A stretch of DNA of 64,000 bases from Branchiostoma floridae (Eukaryota; Chordata; Leptocardii; Amphioxiformes; Branchiostomatidae). The DNA lies in NCBI RefSeq assembly GCF_000003815.2, contig NW_023365738.1, forward strand, positions 124,001 to 188,000. Direction: 5' to 3'. This document shows, in pieces, positions 42,754 to 54,100 of this stretch. The position numbers were made by a program, and so were the translations under genes. Every line of letters starts with the position of its first letter. The first letter of the stretch is position 1. Under the pieces are notes generated by a model. The model was not told the DNA's origin and made no database searches. It was given only the letters and a program-made list of their open reading frames with translations.

Positions 42754-45700
42754 TCAAAGGTTTTCCAGTGTCTGTATGATATGTTTGAGCAGAGTCTGTT
42801 CATTGGTCTTGTCAAGAAGGTAAAAATGGCCACCGGGAAGTTTAGTTTTCTGAAAGGCACTGTGACTTGTCAGCTCAGACCATGCTGAAAAACAAACAAA
42901 CAAACAAACAAATTAAGACAGTTACACTAACTGTAGTAATTTTGTTGGATATAATAACATTATTATTTTCTTTCTTGTCATGACATTGATAATTATGATA
43001 CTATTTGAATGTGTTAAAACTAACTATGTCACATTTTAAGTAAAATAATAAATGTTGCAAACTATTATTAAGTTGAATTCTATCACTAAAAAAACAGCTT
43101 TTTTTTCAATTGCAAAATCCATTCATAAACATGTATCACATATCATACACACAGTTTGCTACATCAAGGTAAAAAGCCTGCAATTTGTATTTTATAAAAT
43201 AATCATCTCTGCTTATTGGACATATAAAGATCAGTGTGATACCTACCATCCAGATCATGGTCTCTGTCTTCAGTTCCATCAAAACATGTTATAGGACAGG
43301 ACAGCTCTGGGCCTGAGTCTGGGATATGGTAGCTATATGGAAACAAGAAAAAATGTTGCTTTACTAGTCACCAAAAAAGTTGTAACTGATGGCTTTGATA
43401 CAAAACAAAACATCAAGCTGTAAAAGACAGTCACAGTCTAATTTTCACACTATGTTATCAAGCTCTTAAGAGTGCAGCTTAAAGATCTTTCTAATTCTTG
43501 ATATAATCAAGTCTTTTCGAAAAGGTTACAAAACATTTCCTTTCTTGCATAGAAGCTGCAGGCAAAACTTCGGATCCCCTCCCGGCATTAGAGAACCTCA
43601 GCCCAAGTTGAAAATCGCGAATAAGCACTCTCTGAAAGATAAATGCCAGCATTGCAAGGAGTCTGCAAATAGAAGCTTATAGTAATTTTAAATCATACTA
43701 CTACATGGTGCATCATACTTGTATCTAGTCACACATATCCAAGTTTGTTTGCTCAACGATTGTTCAGCGATCACTTTCCAATCAACAGGAGGCATAAGAG
43801 ACAGAAAGTAGATAAAGTCGTACTTGTATGTGTCTAGTAACTCCAAGTCGGCCCTGAGTGGAGGTAGAAACAGCTTCATCATCCCCTTGTTCTGTAGAAT
43901 CTCCTCAGGTGTTCCTCCTATCATCCTGCATGATGTAGTCAAGAAATGCCTCTTCAGACATCTCAGATACTGGCTGTCTGTCCTTCTGGTATCTAAGAGG
44001 GGACTGCAATAAAACAAGAATTGTTATCATAACTGGTTTTACTTCTATTTTTCTTACATAATTTGTTTTGTGTTGACTCTTATTAAGTTCTGCACGGTAC
44101 CCTTAAAGATCTTGACCTTCACTGCCAGTGAAAAAAAAAACACAAAAAGAAACTAGCAGAAGTAAGACTGGAAACGTTACATTATTCTTAGTAACTCTTC
44201 AATCACCAATAGAATAATAAAAGCAAAATAATAGACTAGGGGACATTTGCACAAACTTTAGGATACATATTATGCTAGCATAGTTTATCCCATATGCTAA
44301 AAAAATGCACTTTAAAAGAATACTACCAGGAGAATTATTGTATTTAAATAGGTGTGTCAAGCTTTATTTCATAACATGTAACTCCTTTGACTATTATTTT
44401 TTTTCATTGTCACACAGTATCTGTCTATAATTGGCCTTGCGGAGTTCTTGATTATAATAAAATCTTTCAAAAGAAAAGAAAATGTATCAACTTGAAGTTC
44501 AACCCAAGTTAAAGGAAACTTAGGATTCAACTGTTACAGTACTCTCACCTGAGGTGCAGACACTCCAGACACAAACAGGTGCTGTGGCTGCAGACCGTAC
44601 CACTTCTGTAGGTACCTGGCTACTTCAAATGCCGTGAAAGCACCCATGCTGTAAAAGTGGAGAAACCAACATTTAAACAAAGTGTTAGGCAGTGTCATTA
44701 TTATGATTACACATTAGTACACTGCTGGGGTGTAGTTACAGATCATTGATTATATTTCAGCCATACCACAGGTATGGTGAAATATATTGTATTTGTGTAA
44801 TTTTTCTTCTTTCACCTGGTGTTTGAACTTGATACTGCAGTGCAGATTGCCCTTTTTTGTGTGTGGGGCATCCAATAGAAAATATATACCCAGGATGATC
44901 AACTTCCAGTCTTCAACCATGATGTTAAAAACAAACAAATTACACATCAAGTCTACCAACATGCAATACATGCAGGTCTGAGGTCTACGAACTCTTGTTA
45001 TTCTAAGTTCAGGTATTAAAGTGAAGTCCCAAAGTTACATCTTTGACAAAGGAGAATGAAAGTGAACACCAAGCTTCATTTAAGGATATGCCCTCAAATA
45101 GGATGTCGATCCCTCAAATAGAACTGTATTGAAGTGGAGGACCCATGTTTGAGAAATCAGTCATACCTCAAGCATGTTAAAACTCATCCCTTGGCGAAAT
45201 ATAAGGGAGGGAGTGGATCAAACCTATTACTAGTAATAGTATAATGCACAAAGCTTGTGTGTTGCATCTTGTAATAATATGATATGGTTAGGTAGTTGAT
45301 TGTATCCAAACAAAATATAAGAAACAATTTCAATAAATGGCATCAACTTTCCATTCAGGCATGACTGACTGCATGAATATATTACTATGAGATATTATCA
45401 CCTGTGTCCAAAGAATGCAAACGGTTTGTCCTTAAGATTAGGCAGGAGAGTTGAGGAGATGTCATTCGTGAGGGCCTCCATCTTCTTGTGACATGGCTCC
45501 TTCAGCCGCACTTCTCTTCCTGGTAGTCGCAATGAGTACACTGGACATAAATAAGTAAACAACAACAAGTCTAAGTGGCAAAAAAAACAAACAATTATTA
45601 TGTATGATAGTACTAGTACAAAAGCAATGTGTACATGTAGGTAGTTGCTTCCATTTCAATAATAGAAGGTTTCTTCGCAAGTTCATGCCCGTAGGCTAAT

Positions 45701-46347
45701 TGCAAGTACATTGTACAAACAAGATAGGGAATATGCAGGTGACAATGAACTGTGATAAATATTATAATACAAAGAGATTCCTCCAGGAATGGGTGCTAGA
45801 GTAGAGTGCAAAGAAACATGGCAAATTAACTATTGTAAGAAAATGGTAACGACAATGACACAATACAGTTAATGCTGGTGAAAAAATATATTGTGTTGAA
45901 AGAAAATATTGAAAATTAAAACTTTTAACAAGTTCATTCAACATGATACAGTAATAAACTCAACATATTATTGCTAAAATCCTATAGTATTAATCATTTC
46001 CAACTTTTGAGAGCTGGATTTAATCCCTTATATTATAAGAAATTGCCATTTACAATTTTGCGCGAAAATAATTAGGTCCTAAGATTGTTTTTAACCTTCT
46101 TGCTTTTGTAATAGTTGTTGTTACTTGCAATAAACATTATAGTAATTTATACATCATATACCGAGCTGAGGAGGTTAAAAATCACGCAGTAATAACGATT
46201 TTGGTTACCTTCCACAGTATTTGGCACGAGTTTGCCCCAGTTGTTAAAGTACCCGGACCCTCCCCCTGCCCAGGGGAAACATATGAGACGGACGGCAGCG
46301 TCAGGGTGGCGGAAACGACAGGCCAACAGTTTATCCATACTCAGCAT
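42754..46347 (-). CDS. OLAH: Oleoyl-ACP hydrolase / medium-chain fatty acid synthase thioesterase, one frameshift
   Basis: Type II thioesterase (alpha/beta hydrolase) that releases acyl chains early from fatty acid synthase. Six exons: 46209-46347, 45402-45540, 44549-44648, 43824-44003, 43247-43332 and 42754-42884. About 257 residues; human is 265. Order: VRLICFPWAGGGSGYF; SLRLPGREVRLKEP; KPFAFFGHSMGAF with the catalytic Ser (~93) across an intron; LSCPITCFDGTED; KLPGGHFYLLD with the catalytic His. Exon 4 is 180 nt, but the flanking phases need one base fewer. Translation stops shortly after SEEAFLDYIM, while GGTPEEILQ...RADLELLDTY follows in the +1-shifted frame. The shift lies at about 43915-43930. 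With every other site intact, a sequencing error, rare allele or very young lesion is most likely. Confidence 0.92.
42892..42916. repeat. (CAAA)n microsatellite
   Basis: About six copies directly next to the polypyrimidine tract of OLAH exon 6 (on the minus strand it reads TTTG). Confidence 0.9.
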
Positions 46348-46847
46348 GCAAGTGAAAGTTTTACTTCCTCATTCTACTTTACTTGGAATATTCTACATAC
46401 AATGAAACCCGGGGGTGTGCAATCGTTTAATAATCGTAGTCATCAATGAAATTTGTTTTGAACTATACATAAAGATATTAATGTATTAAACTACAACGTT
46501 ATTTGTATTTATAGACTGTAGATTCAGATGAAATATATATTCTAAAGAGCAGGTTTCATAGATTTGGCCCTACGTTAATTAGTGGTATAGTCTCTAAGGT
46601 CGTTGACCTTTCGCCACACAATTTTCGACTGTACCATCTGTAAGGTATGAGTACAAATGTAATTGACATTTTCTTATCGAATGAAATTTGTTGCTTTGAT
46701 ATCAAATACCACTAAGTTATAAAATTTTATATCAATGAAAATTAAATATTTACAAATCAGTTTGAACTGTATTTAGGTCTTTTATTTACAATAATTAAAA
46801 CATTTTTTCACGCTCATTCCCTTCTATAAATTTGAGTGGATTTGTCC
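46348..46847. promoter_or_regulatory. Divergent promoter region of OLAH (minus) and CROT (plus)
   Basis: About 500 bp between the OLAH start codon and the presumed first CROT exon. TATAAAT at about 46826 lies ~25 bp upstream of the AACAAGATGGCGGC element, a plausible TATA/initiator spacing for CROT. The rest is A+T-rich. Confidence 0.45.
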
Positions 46848-46883
46848 CCAAACAAGATGGCGGCTTGACAGATAAAAATATAG
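46848..46883 (+). other. CROT: Presumed non-coding first exon of CROT
   Basis: AACAAGATGGCGGCTTGACAG contains AAGATGGCGGC, the known YY1 site that sits just downstream of many metazoan start sites; its ATG is followed at once by TGA. A TATAG|GTAAGT donor at 46884 follows. The coding exon at 51176 has an acceptor (TTATTTATAG) 14 bases before the CROT ATG, so a 5'UTR exon is required. This is the best candidate, but not proven. Confidence 0.5.
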
Positions 46884-46889
46884 GTAAGT

Positions 46890-48933
46890 TGTGCAAAAAG
46901 TAGCATTTTCTAGCTAAAGTAGTCTTTATTTTCGTTTAGAATTACTCTCCTAAGTCGGTAACTACTATAGAAACTTCAAATTGCCATAACGGTGTGGCAA
47001 TAGCACTGAACAGTGTGATTTCAGGTTATCTTTTCAGGCAGTGTTTTGAAGAAAAAAAGGAAGGGCCGAGGGAGGGAGAGGGGCGTGTCTTTTTGCTCTG
47101 TTAATAATTGTTATTACCTTGAACCAAATAATGGGAGAAGTTCAATATTACGCCCAACCAAAGTCCTTTTTGTGCTACACGTGACTGATGAAAAGTTTGT
47201 CAATAGAATAATCAAACATTCCCAGCTGGACTTTGGACTATGATTATAAACAAATTACATGTAGGTAAACTCTCACTTCATAGGCCCTGTCTTCTGGATA
47301 TGCAAATTAGCCTATTCCCAAGGGACCTAAAAATTAGGGGCTTTTCAAACCAGAAATTCAGGTAACAGATGTAAAATCATATAATGGGGTCACATTTTTC
47401 TGCCTAAGAATTTCTCAATGCACAACTTAATTTTCAACGCTTTTTAACGCACAGATTTTTAACGCGCGCGCAGATTTTTAACACGCAGAAAACCCGTTCC
47501 CCCTTTAGCATACCATTTTGGGAACTTCACCTATGGTGCCGTAAACTGCATAAGACCAAATTCTGCCAAGAGCGTGCCCGTGTAATGAAACCAATGTTTA
47601 TCCACACCCTACTGAGCACCAGTAAAGAGGGTCTGCATACTAGGCTATTAGCTCAGGCCTGTTACACTGTAGGCACTTAGTTCAAACGCGTGTTCTACGT
47701 CGCATAGAACACGATCATTGAATGCCCGACCTAGGTAACTTATCTCGATCGTTTGAAGACTTTATAGAGTTCTTTGGGTGTCCAAATGCAATGCAACAGC
47801 TAGACGGAATGTTGTAGAGTATGTCTATAATTTCTGAATTTTTTGCATGTGTTTTTTTTTTTTCTTTTCGAAAACCGCCCGGGGAACTAAATGATAGAAT
47901 TCAAAGCCTTTGAAACAAGCTTGATAAAGGGGGGTTAGGGAGTACTAGTAAGGGTGTCCCCTACAACTCTTTACACCGAATTTAGAAGAACACCCTATGT
48001 ATTAAACTATAATAAAGGAAGCCCATTACTCAAAATTTGGTTGCCTTACTACAAATTGCGCTTTGCCCACAAATTATGGGTACCAAAATACGCCTACGCC
48101 TACGCCTTAAAGAAAATGTAGACCCTCCAGGGCTTTAACACATGCAAACTCCTCGTCTCCAGTACTAAATTGTGTTCCGAAGAGATTTTAGCTAAGCTAA
48201 ACTTTCTTAACTGCCTATTCAGACAGCATAACAAGTTGTGCTGCCCCTACGGCTGATTAAAAAGCTATGGGATTATGAATGATGACGAATCGATGATGAG
48301 GAAACTTTCAATTAGCCTGTAAAAAATACATTTTTGTCTTTTTAATTTTTCTTTTTTTTTTCATTTCATATTGTGAACATAGGGAGAACCGTGTACATGA
48401 AGATTGAGAGTTATGGTGCAGTGGTTTGGTCGTGTTGTTGGTGTGTGCAGGTTCTTTCCGGTGCTACGGGTCTGTAGAGGTATGTGCTGGCATAGGAGTT
48501 GCATTTGAAAGACCAAATGCCAAGTATAGCCTGGTAACTACATGTTAGCCCATTGGGAGCTTTCTTAGTAGGGTTTTAATCAGGATTTTTAATAGCGTAT
48601 CCGTATGGGGCATGTTAGCCTGGAAAAGCCACATGACAAGTGTGTATAGACGTGAGCATTGTTGGGGATTTTTGTGGATATCCTTCTCCCTGAAAATTTT
48701 TAAATTTATGACCCTCACTCAGAAATAGTTATCAATGTGTTTTGGGGCCAAATTTTATGAAGTACAGTAAATCTAACATGTTTTACTTTTGTTACAACTT
48801 TAACACCAAAAATTCCCCCTATGCTGTGTTTTAACCAGCCAAAACCCAAGCATATTTTTCCCCTTCTTTATGTGTATTCCAGTAAATAACCAGACCTTGT
48901 AATTGTGAGTCATGGAGTCATACCCTCTTGACA
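46890..48933. other. Presumed CROT 5' intron, first part
   Basis: No exon recognised. The only local structure noticed is repeated TTTTTAACGC words at 47438-47480 and a small palindrome around 47690 (TGTTCTACGTCGCATAGAACA). Confidence 0.4.
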
Positions 48934-49080
48934 GTTAGTGCCAGGCTTTTAACCAGGCATGCGTCAACGCGTCATCTGGACGCCCTTTTCTTAGAATAAC
49001 AAGAAATTTGATGCCCCTGGACGCCCTATACTGGGGAGAAAATCCTCTGACACTGACAAGCATGAAATTCTGATTGACCA

Positions 49081-50032
49081 CAGAGGCGGCAGCACCATTT
49101 TTTACTTGTGGGGGCGAAATTTGGTAATATACAATATCACTAAATCGAGGGCCGAAGGCCCAAGGTGTCGCGCCGGAGGCGTGACCCTTCTAGGGGGGTC
49201 CGGGGGCATGCACCCCCGGAAAATTTTCAAATCTAAACCCTCTGAAATGCTATTTCCTGCATTTTGAGAGGCAAATTTTGCTGCCAGAATAAGCTATCTT
49301 CAATGGCATTTCTATCAAAAACACACATAGTTTTAGCTTTAGTTATTGAGGGCGACGCCCCCAACATATTTTCACCATTTCGAGCGGCGAAGGCACGAGC
49401 CGTTGCAAGGTAGTTTCTGGGAAATTTTTAAATCTAGACCCTCTGAAACACCATTTCCTGCATTTTGAGGGACACATTTTGCTGACAGACTAAGCTGAAT
49501 TTAATGACACTTCTAGTTAAGAAAACCATTTTTGAGGGTGACGACCCACGCCCCAACATTTTTACACTACCTCGTTGTGAGCCCCGAAAACGCAAGCCGT
49601 CGCAAGGGAGCTCTGGAGAAATTTTGAAATCAGAACAATTTAAATGCCATTTACTGCATTTGAGGGGAACATTTCGCTTGCAACCAAAGCTAAGTTTGAT
49701 AATGAAACTTCTAATAGTATAAAGGATCGTGGGGGACGACGCTCCGGCAACATTTTCCCACCACGTCCAGTGCCGAAGACGCGAGTCCTCGCAAGGAAGG
49801 TCCTTTGAAATTTTTAAATCTGGACCCTCTGAAACGTCATTTGTTGCATTTTCAGGGTAAACTTTTGCAAGTAGACTAGCGGGATATGATGATTTCCATT
49901 AGTGAAAATATACACAATGGTTTCACCTTGATTTTGTGTGTTTCAGCTTATTTTATCGTGGGGGCGGCGCCCCCACGACCTATTTTTGTGGGGGCGACCG
50001 CCCCCACTGCCCCCACGGTGCCGCCGCCACTG
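49081..50032. mobile_element. Nested TIR element, 952 bp, 5-bp target duplication
   Basis: Inserted in hAT MITE copy A. Ends CAGAGGCGGCAGCACC and GGTGCCGCCGCCACTG (14 of 16 paired), with GACCA duplicated at 49076-49080 and 50033-50037. Copy B at 51.4 kb has the uninterrupted sequence TGATTGACCAGGGATGC, so the borders and the 5-bp duplication are read directly. GC-rich ends enclose a tandem repeat and there is no transposase. Superfamily unassigned. Confidence 0.9.
49218..49880 (+). repeat. Tandem repeat of ~190-200 bp inside the nested element
   Basis: The block TTTTAAATCT(A/G)GACCCTCTGAAA...TTCCTGCATTTTGAGGG starts near 49229, 49429, 49627 and 49817. Each unit also has a GGGCGACGCCCCCAACATTTT and a CGAAGGCACGAGCCGTTGCAAG segment. 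Four diverged units. Confidence 0.85.
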
Positions 50033-50266
50033 GACCAGGGATGCTACAAGGTCATCTGTGGTCACAGTCTTCTACTGTGACATCTGTAACAGTATTTTTG
50101 CCTCTTGGGATACCTTAGAATGCACTGTTTTAACTTGAAATCATCAAAAACTCTGCACCATGGAAGGTGGATGCCCCCAGACCCCCCTACAAAAGTCTTA
50201 CCGCGACTCACCAATAAGTTTGGACACCCTATTATAAAATCCTAGCTAAAAGCCTGGTTAGTGCCC

Positions 50267-51175
50267 AAGCGTAAGCCAGTAAAAATTTCTTGTGATAAAA
50301 ACTGACTGTCTGAAAATATACCTGGCAAAGTGATTACTATACTAGTAGTAGTAGTAGGTTTGCGGAGGTAAAACACCCCTATTCTGGGCCTGACATGGTA
50401 CGGTTACCAGGCTATGGCAGATGCTGTCGAAGCAATCCTGATTTTTCTTCTAATCATAAAAGAAAGTACCGATGGAAACCTCTAGATCTGCCACACTGCA
50501 CTTAACACCATGCCCACTCAATTATTAAATATGATTAACGATCAATGGAACTGTACAGTTATGCAATCAAAGAACAATCCTTAACCTAACAAGTGCTGCT
50601 ATGTAGTATGTACTGACAAGTGTGCATGTGACCTGCTGCACATACAAATGTAAGGGTCACATGATGATAATCCTAAATATACTTGTTACCCAAACATGGG
50701 TATTCCTGAATGATTTTATAAAATGCTTATGATTTAGTCCATAATTGTACCTTGAGCAATAAATTCATTCATTCATATAAATTCAATAATCATGCCATTA
50801 GAGTTCACCCATAGTTTTATTAAAAAATATAGACAATTGTCAATTAATTTCTTCTTTATTACATTCACTTGCAAGCTATCCAGCCGTATTATAGTGTATA
50901 CACTCCCAAATCTCTTCTGACCTCTGGCTTCAAATTAAATAGCATTTGCTGAATTTGCAGGGAGGACAGAAAAGACTACTGTAGGAAGCTATAATATGGT
51001 TGGTTACCAGTCTATGATTTAAAGCACAATCATAAAAAGTACAGTACCAATATGGAAATTGGATCAGAGCTCTACTCTTAGAAAACTCTTTTTGCGTCAT
51101 AATCCTTTTTATTCCCCCTTTATTATGGAAATTCTTTGAGTTGCTAATATATGTCTCTTTGTTTATTATTTATAG
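50267..51175. other. Presumed CROT 5' intron, last part
   Basis: Contains a possible LINE-type tail, AATAAATTCATTCATTCAT, at about 50758. No exon was found. Confidence 0.4.
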
Positions 51176-51189
51176 TAAACAACATCAGG

Positions 51190-54100
51190 ATGGCATCTGG
51201 TGAGGCTGAGAATATCACCCCCAAGGAGCGGACATTCCAATACCAGGACTCCCTCCCCTCACTGCCCCTACCAACTCTCCGAGATTCGCTGGACAAATAC
51301 CTGTACTCAGGTCAGTACTTCTGGAAAAGGGTTAAAGTGATCTTGAACCAGTCTAGCAATCGCGTACTGTTCCCTGGCCGGCAGGCTTTTAGCCAGGCAT
51401 GCGTCAACGCGTCATCTGGACACACTTTTCTTAGAATAACAAGAAATTTGATGCCCCTGGACGCCCTATAGTGGGGAGAAAATCCTCTGACAAGCATGAA
51501 ATTCTGATTGACCAGGGATGCAACCAGGTCATCTGTGGTCACAGTCTTCTACTGTGACCTCTGTAAGTGTAACAGTATTTTTGCCTCTTTGGATACCTTA
51601 GAATGCACTATTTTAACTTAAAATCATGAAAAACTCTGCACCATGGAAGGTGGATGCCCCCAGACCCCCCTACAATAGTCACTTAACGCGACTTACCAAT
51701 AAGTTTGGACTCCTTATTATAAAATCCTAGCTAAAAGCCTGCTGGCCGGCTACACTCCTCTGGCCGGCTTACTCCTCTATTTATTCCATTTCTACGATTT
51801 TTCCAGCAATCCGGAGTCTAGTAGAGACTAAGTTTTCACAAGTTTAGGTCCAGCCAGATCTCAAAAGACTATTGGACTACCTTTACCTTTACAATAAACT
51901 TAAAAATAACTGTTTTTCCAACTTTGTTTTAAATGGTATTATTTTCAGTGAAGCCACATGTGACAGAGGAGGAATATAAGAAGACAGAGGCTGTTGTTAA
52001 GGAGTTCGAGGCTGGTACTGGGAAGGAGTTGCACAAGAAACTACTGGAAAGAGCCAAGACACATAGAAACTGGGTGAGAACAGTTTGAGTTTGGAGCATT
52101 TAGTATTTATCATTTTATGTGTACAAATATCTATGATTTAGATGTTTTGGTCCTTGGCTTTGGATGATAACTATATTTTTTGGTTCTCTTATTTGCCCCA
52201 TGTATTTTGGAAAAATATTGCATTTAGTTTTGCATATCAACTGAGATGTGAGAATGCAAAATTTGAAAAGGGTAATATTGTGCATACATACAGTGTACAT
52301 TGAGACTTTCACATCATATAGCTTTAGATATTGAGTCAGGAAAATAAATGAAATATAGTACATGGAAATAGAAATTAGGTGTTTATCTTTAAATAGTTGC
52401 ATTTTCTGGTTTCCATAATGTTGTGAAATACTTCAAATAGTAATAGCATAAATATTTATATTTTCTGTTTTTATTATATTGATTATCATTTTACTGGTAT
52501 TTTCAACCATAACTTAAAACCCTATGAAAACTGCCTTAAGTTAGTTTCCCTTCCAACTGCAAAATTAAAAGAAAATAGATACCCCCCCCCTCTTGTAAAT
52601 CTATACAACTGTACAGTCATGCATATATTATGTAGACATAAAGTTTACATTTTTGTATTATCACCCTTTCCGTGTACAGCTATCAGAATGGTGGTACAAT
52701 TTTGCATACTTGGAGCCACGATACCCCACCCCCGTGTACGTGAATATCTCGGGCCCGGGGCCGTTCCATGACCACTACTGGCCTGTGCAGGACGGCACCC
52801 AAGTGGAAAGATCTGCCATCACTATCTGGCACACGCTTAACTTCTGGAAACTCATGAAAAAGTAAGTTCTACCTAAGTCCATTTGATTATAACAATCTTT
52901 ATTGACACGACAGAAGTACAGCGACTTTCGTAAGGTCTACATGTATAACAACTACTTACAGTACAACTAAACACATATACATGTATATGGATATCTATAG
53001 GTATGGATACATCAACATAAAGGGTCTAGCATGTCATTTACACTATTGGTTCTACGGTATAAACAATCGTGGATATATTTGCCTACTTGTACACAATGTG
53101 GATTATCGCCTCCCAGAATGTACTTGAATTTATCTATCGAACAGAGAGTAGCAACGTCTTTAGAGCAAGTGGAAAGTAATGTGAACAGCTCTGTGCGTTT
53201 ATCATCATATTGAGAACAATCCATAACGAAGTGACGTTTGTCTTCGATCTCATTTGGGCAGAATGGACAAAACCTCTGGTCACGGGGAATTTTAGAATAT
53301 CTTCCGGCTTCTATATTATATGGAGGGGTGGGTACCGGTACAGCATACCGGTACAGGGTGGGTACCGGTGTAGCATTCTGGTACAAACCGTTTTTTCTTG
53401 TTGGACTGGTCTGAAAAAAAATGGACCTGAAAAAATTCAGTTGACCTGATGTTGAACCAATTGGCAGGTGTTCACACATGCACGTTTTTGGGGTTAACCA
53501 GCTAAGAGGGTACTAGTCATTTCTACCAAGTTTCTGCAGTCAAACAGTGTTGTTTACAAAATGAAGATAGGATGTTAAAAGTACCAGAGCGGAGTCAGAT
53601 ACTCCACCAAACAGATTCCTTTGTGGCGTAATAGATTGTTGTTTTGACGTTTGACGTTTAACAGTTAGGTCCAGACCTGGACTTGATCCTCTGGACCTGA
53701 ACCAGACCAGCTGGACCTGAATTGTACCAGTACCTACCCTATGGATAGTCATAAGGGAGAAGACAGATAAAAAAATTCTGGGTCGTTTGGGTGAAGCAGT
53801 CACTGCGTAAACCGCGAACATTAATCTACCATGAACATTTCTGCATCTTACAGTAGTAGTTAAATATGCAACCTAACATATTTGCCTAATAATAGTATAA
53901 GAGTTATGAGATTAATGACAACATTGTAATGTTGAAGTGAGGAGTGGCCAGTAGACAAGGTGGACCGAGGGAAGACCCCCTGCAGTATGGAACAGTACCG
54001 AAACCTGTTCAACACCTGTAAGATCCCAGGGGAGAAGAGAGACAAGCTGGTCTCACACTTCAAGACAGGTGAGAAAACTTTCACTCTCACCTATGCCTCT

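Larger units (their letters stand above)
48942..50258. mobile_element. hAT-type MITE, copy A, carrying a nested element
   Basis: Ends CAGGCTTTTAACCAGGCATG (left) and CTAGCTAAAAGCCTG (right), with a perfect 8-bp target duplication GTTAGTGC at 48934-48941 and 50259-50266. It is the same family as the 360-bp copy B at 51382-51741. Removing the nested insertion leaves about 360 bp, matching copy B along its whole length. Confidence 0.92.

Noticed and set aside
49886-50138. Three overlapping plus-strand frames rich in Pro/Ala/Arg
   Set aside because: They cover the GC-rich end of the nested transposable element.
53323-53479. N-terminal extension of the LINE frame (start near 53479)
   Set aside because: That part is hAT-like MITE sequence that happens to be open in the same frame.
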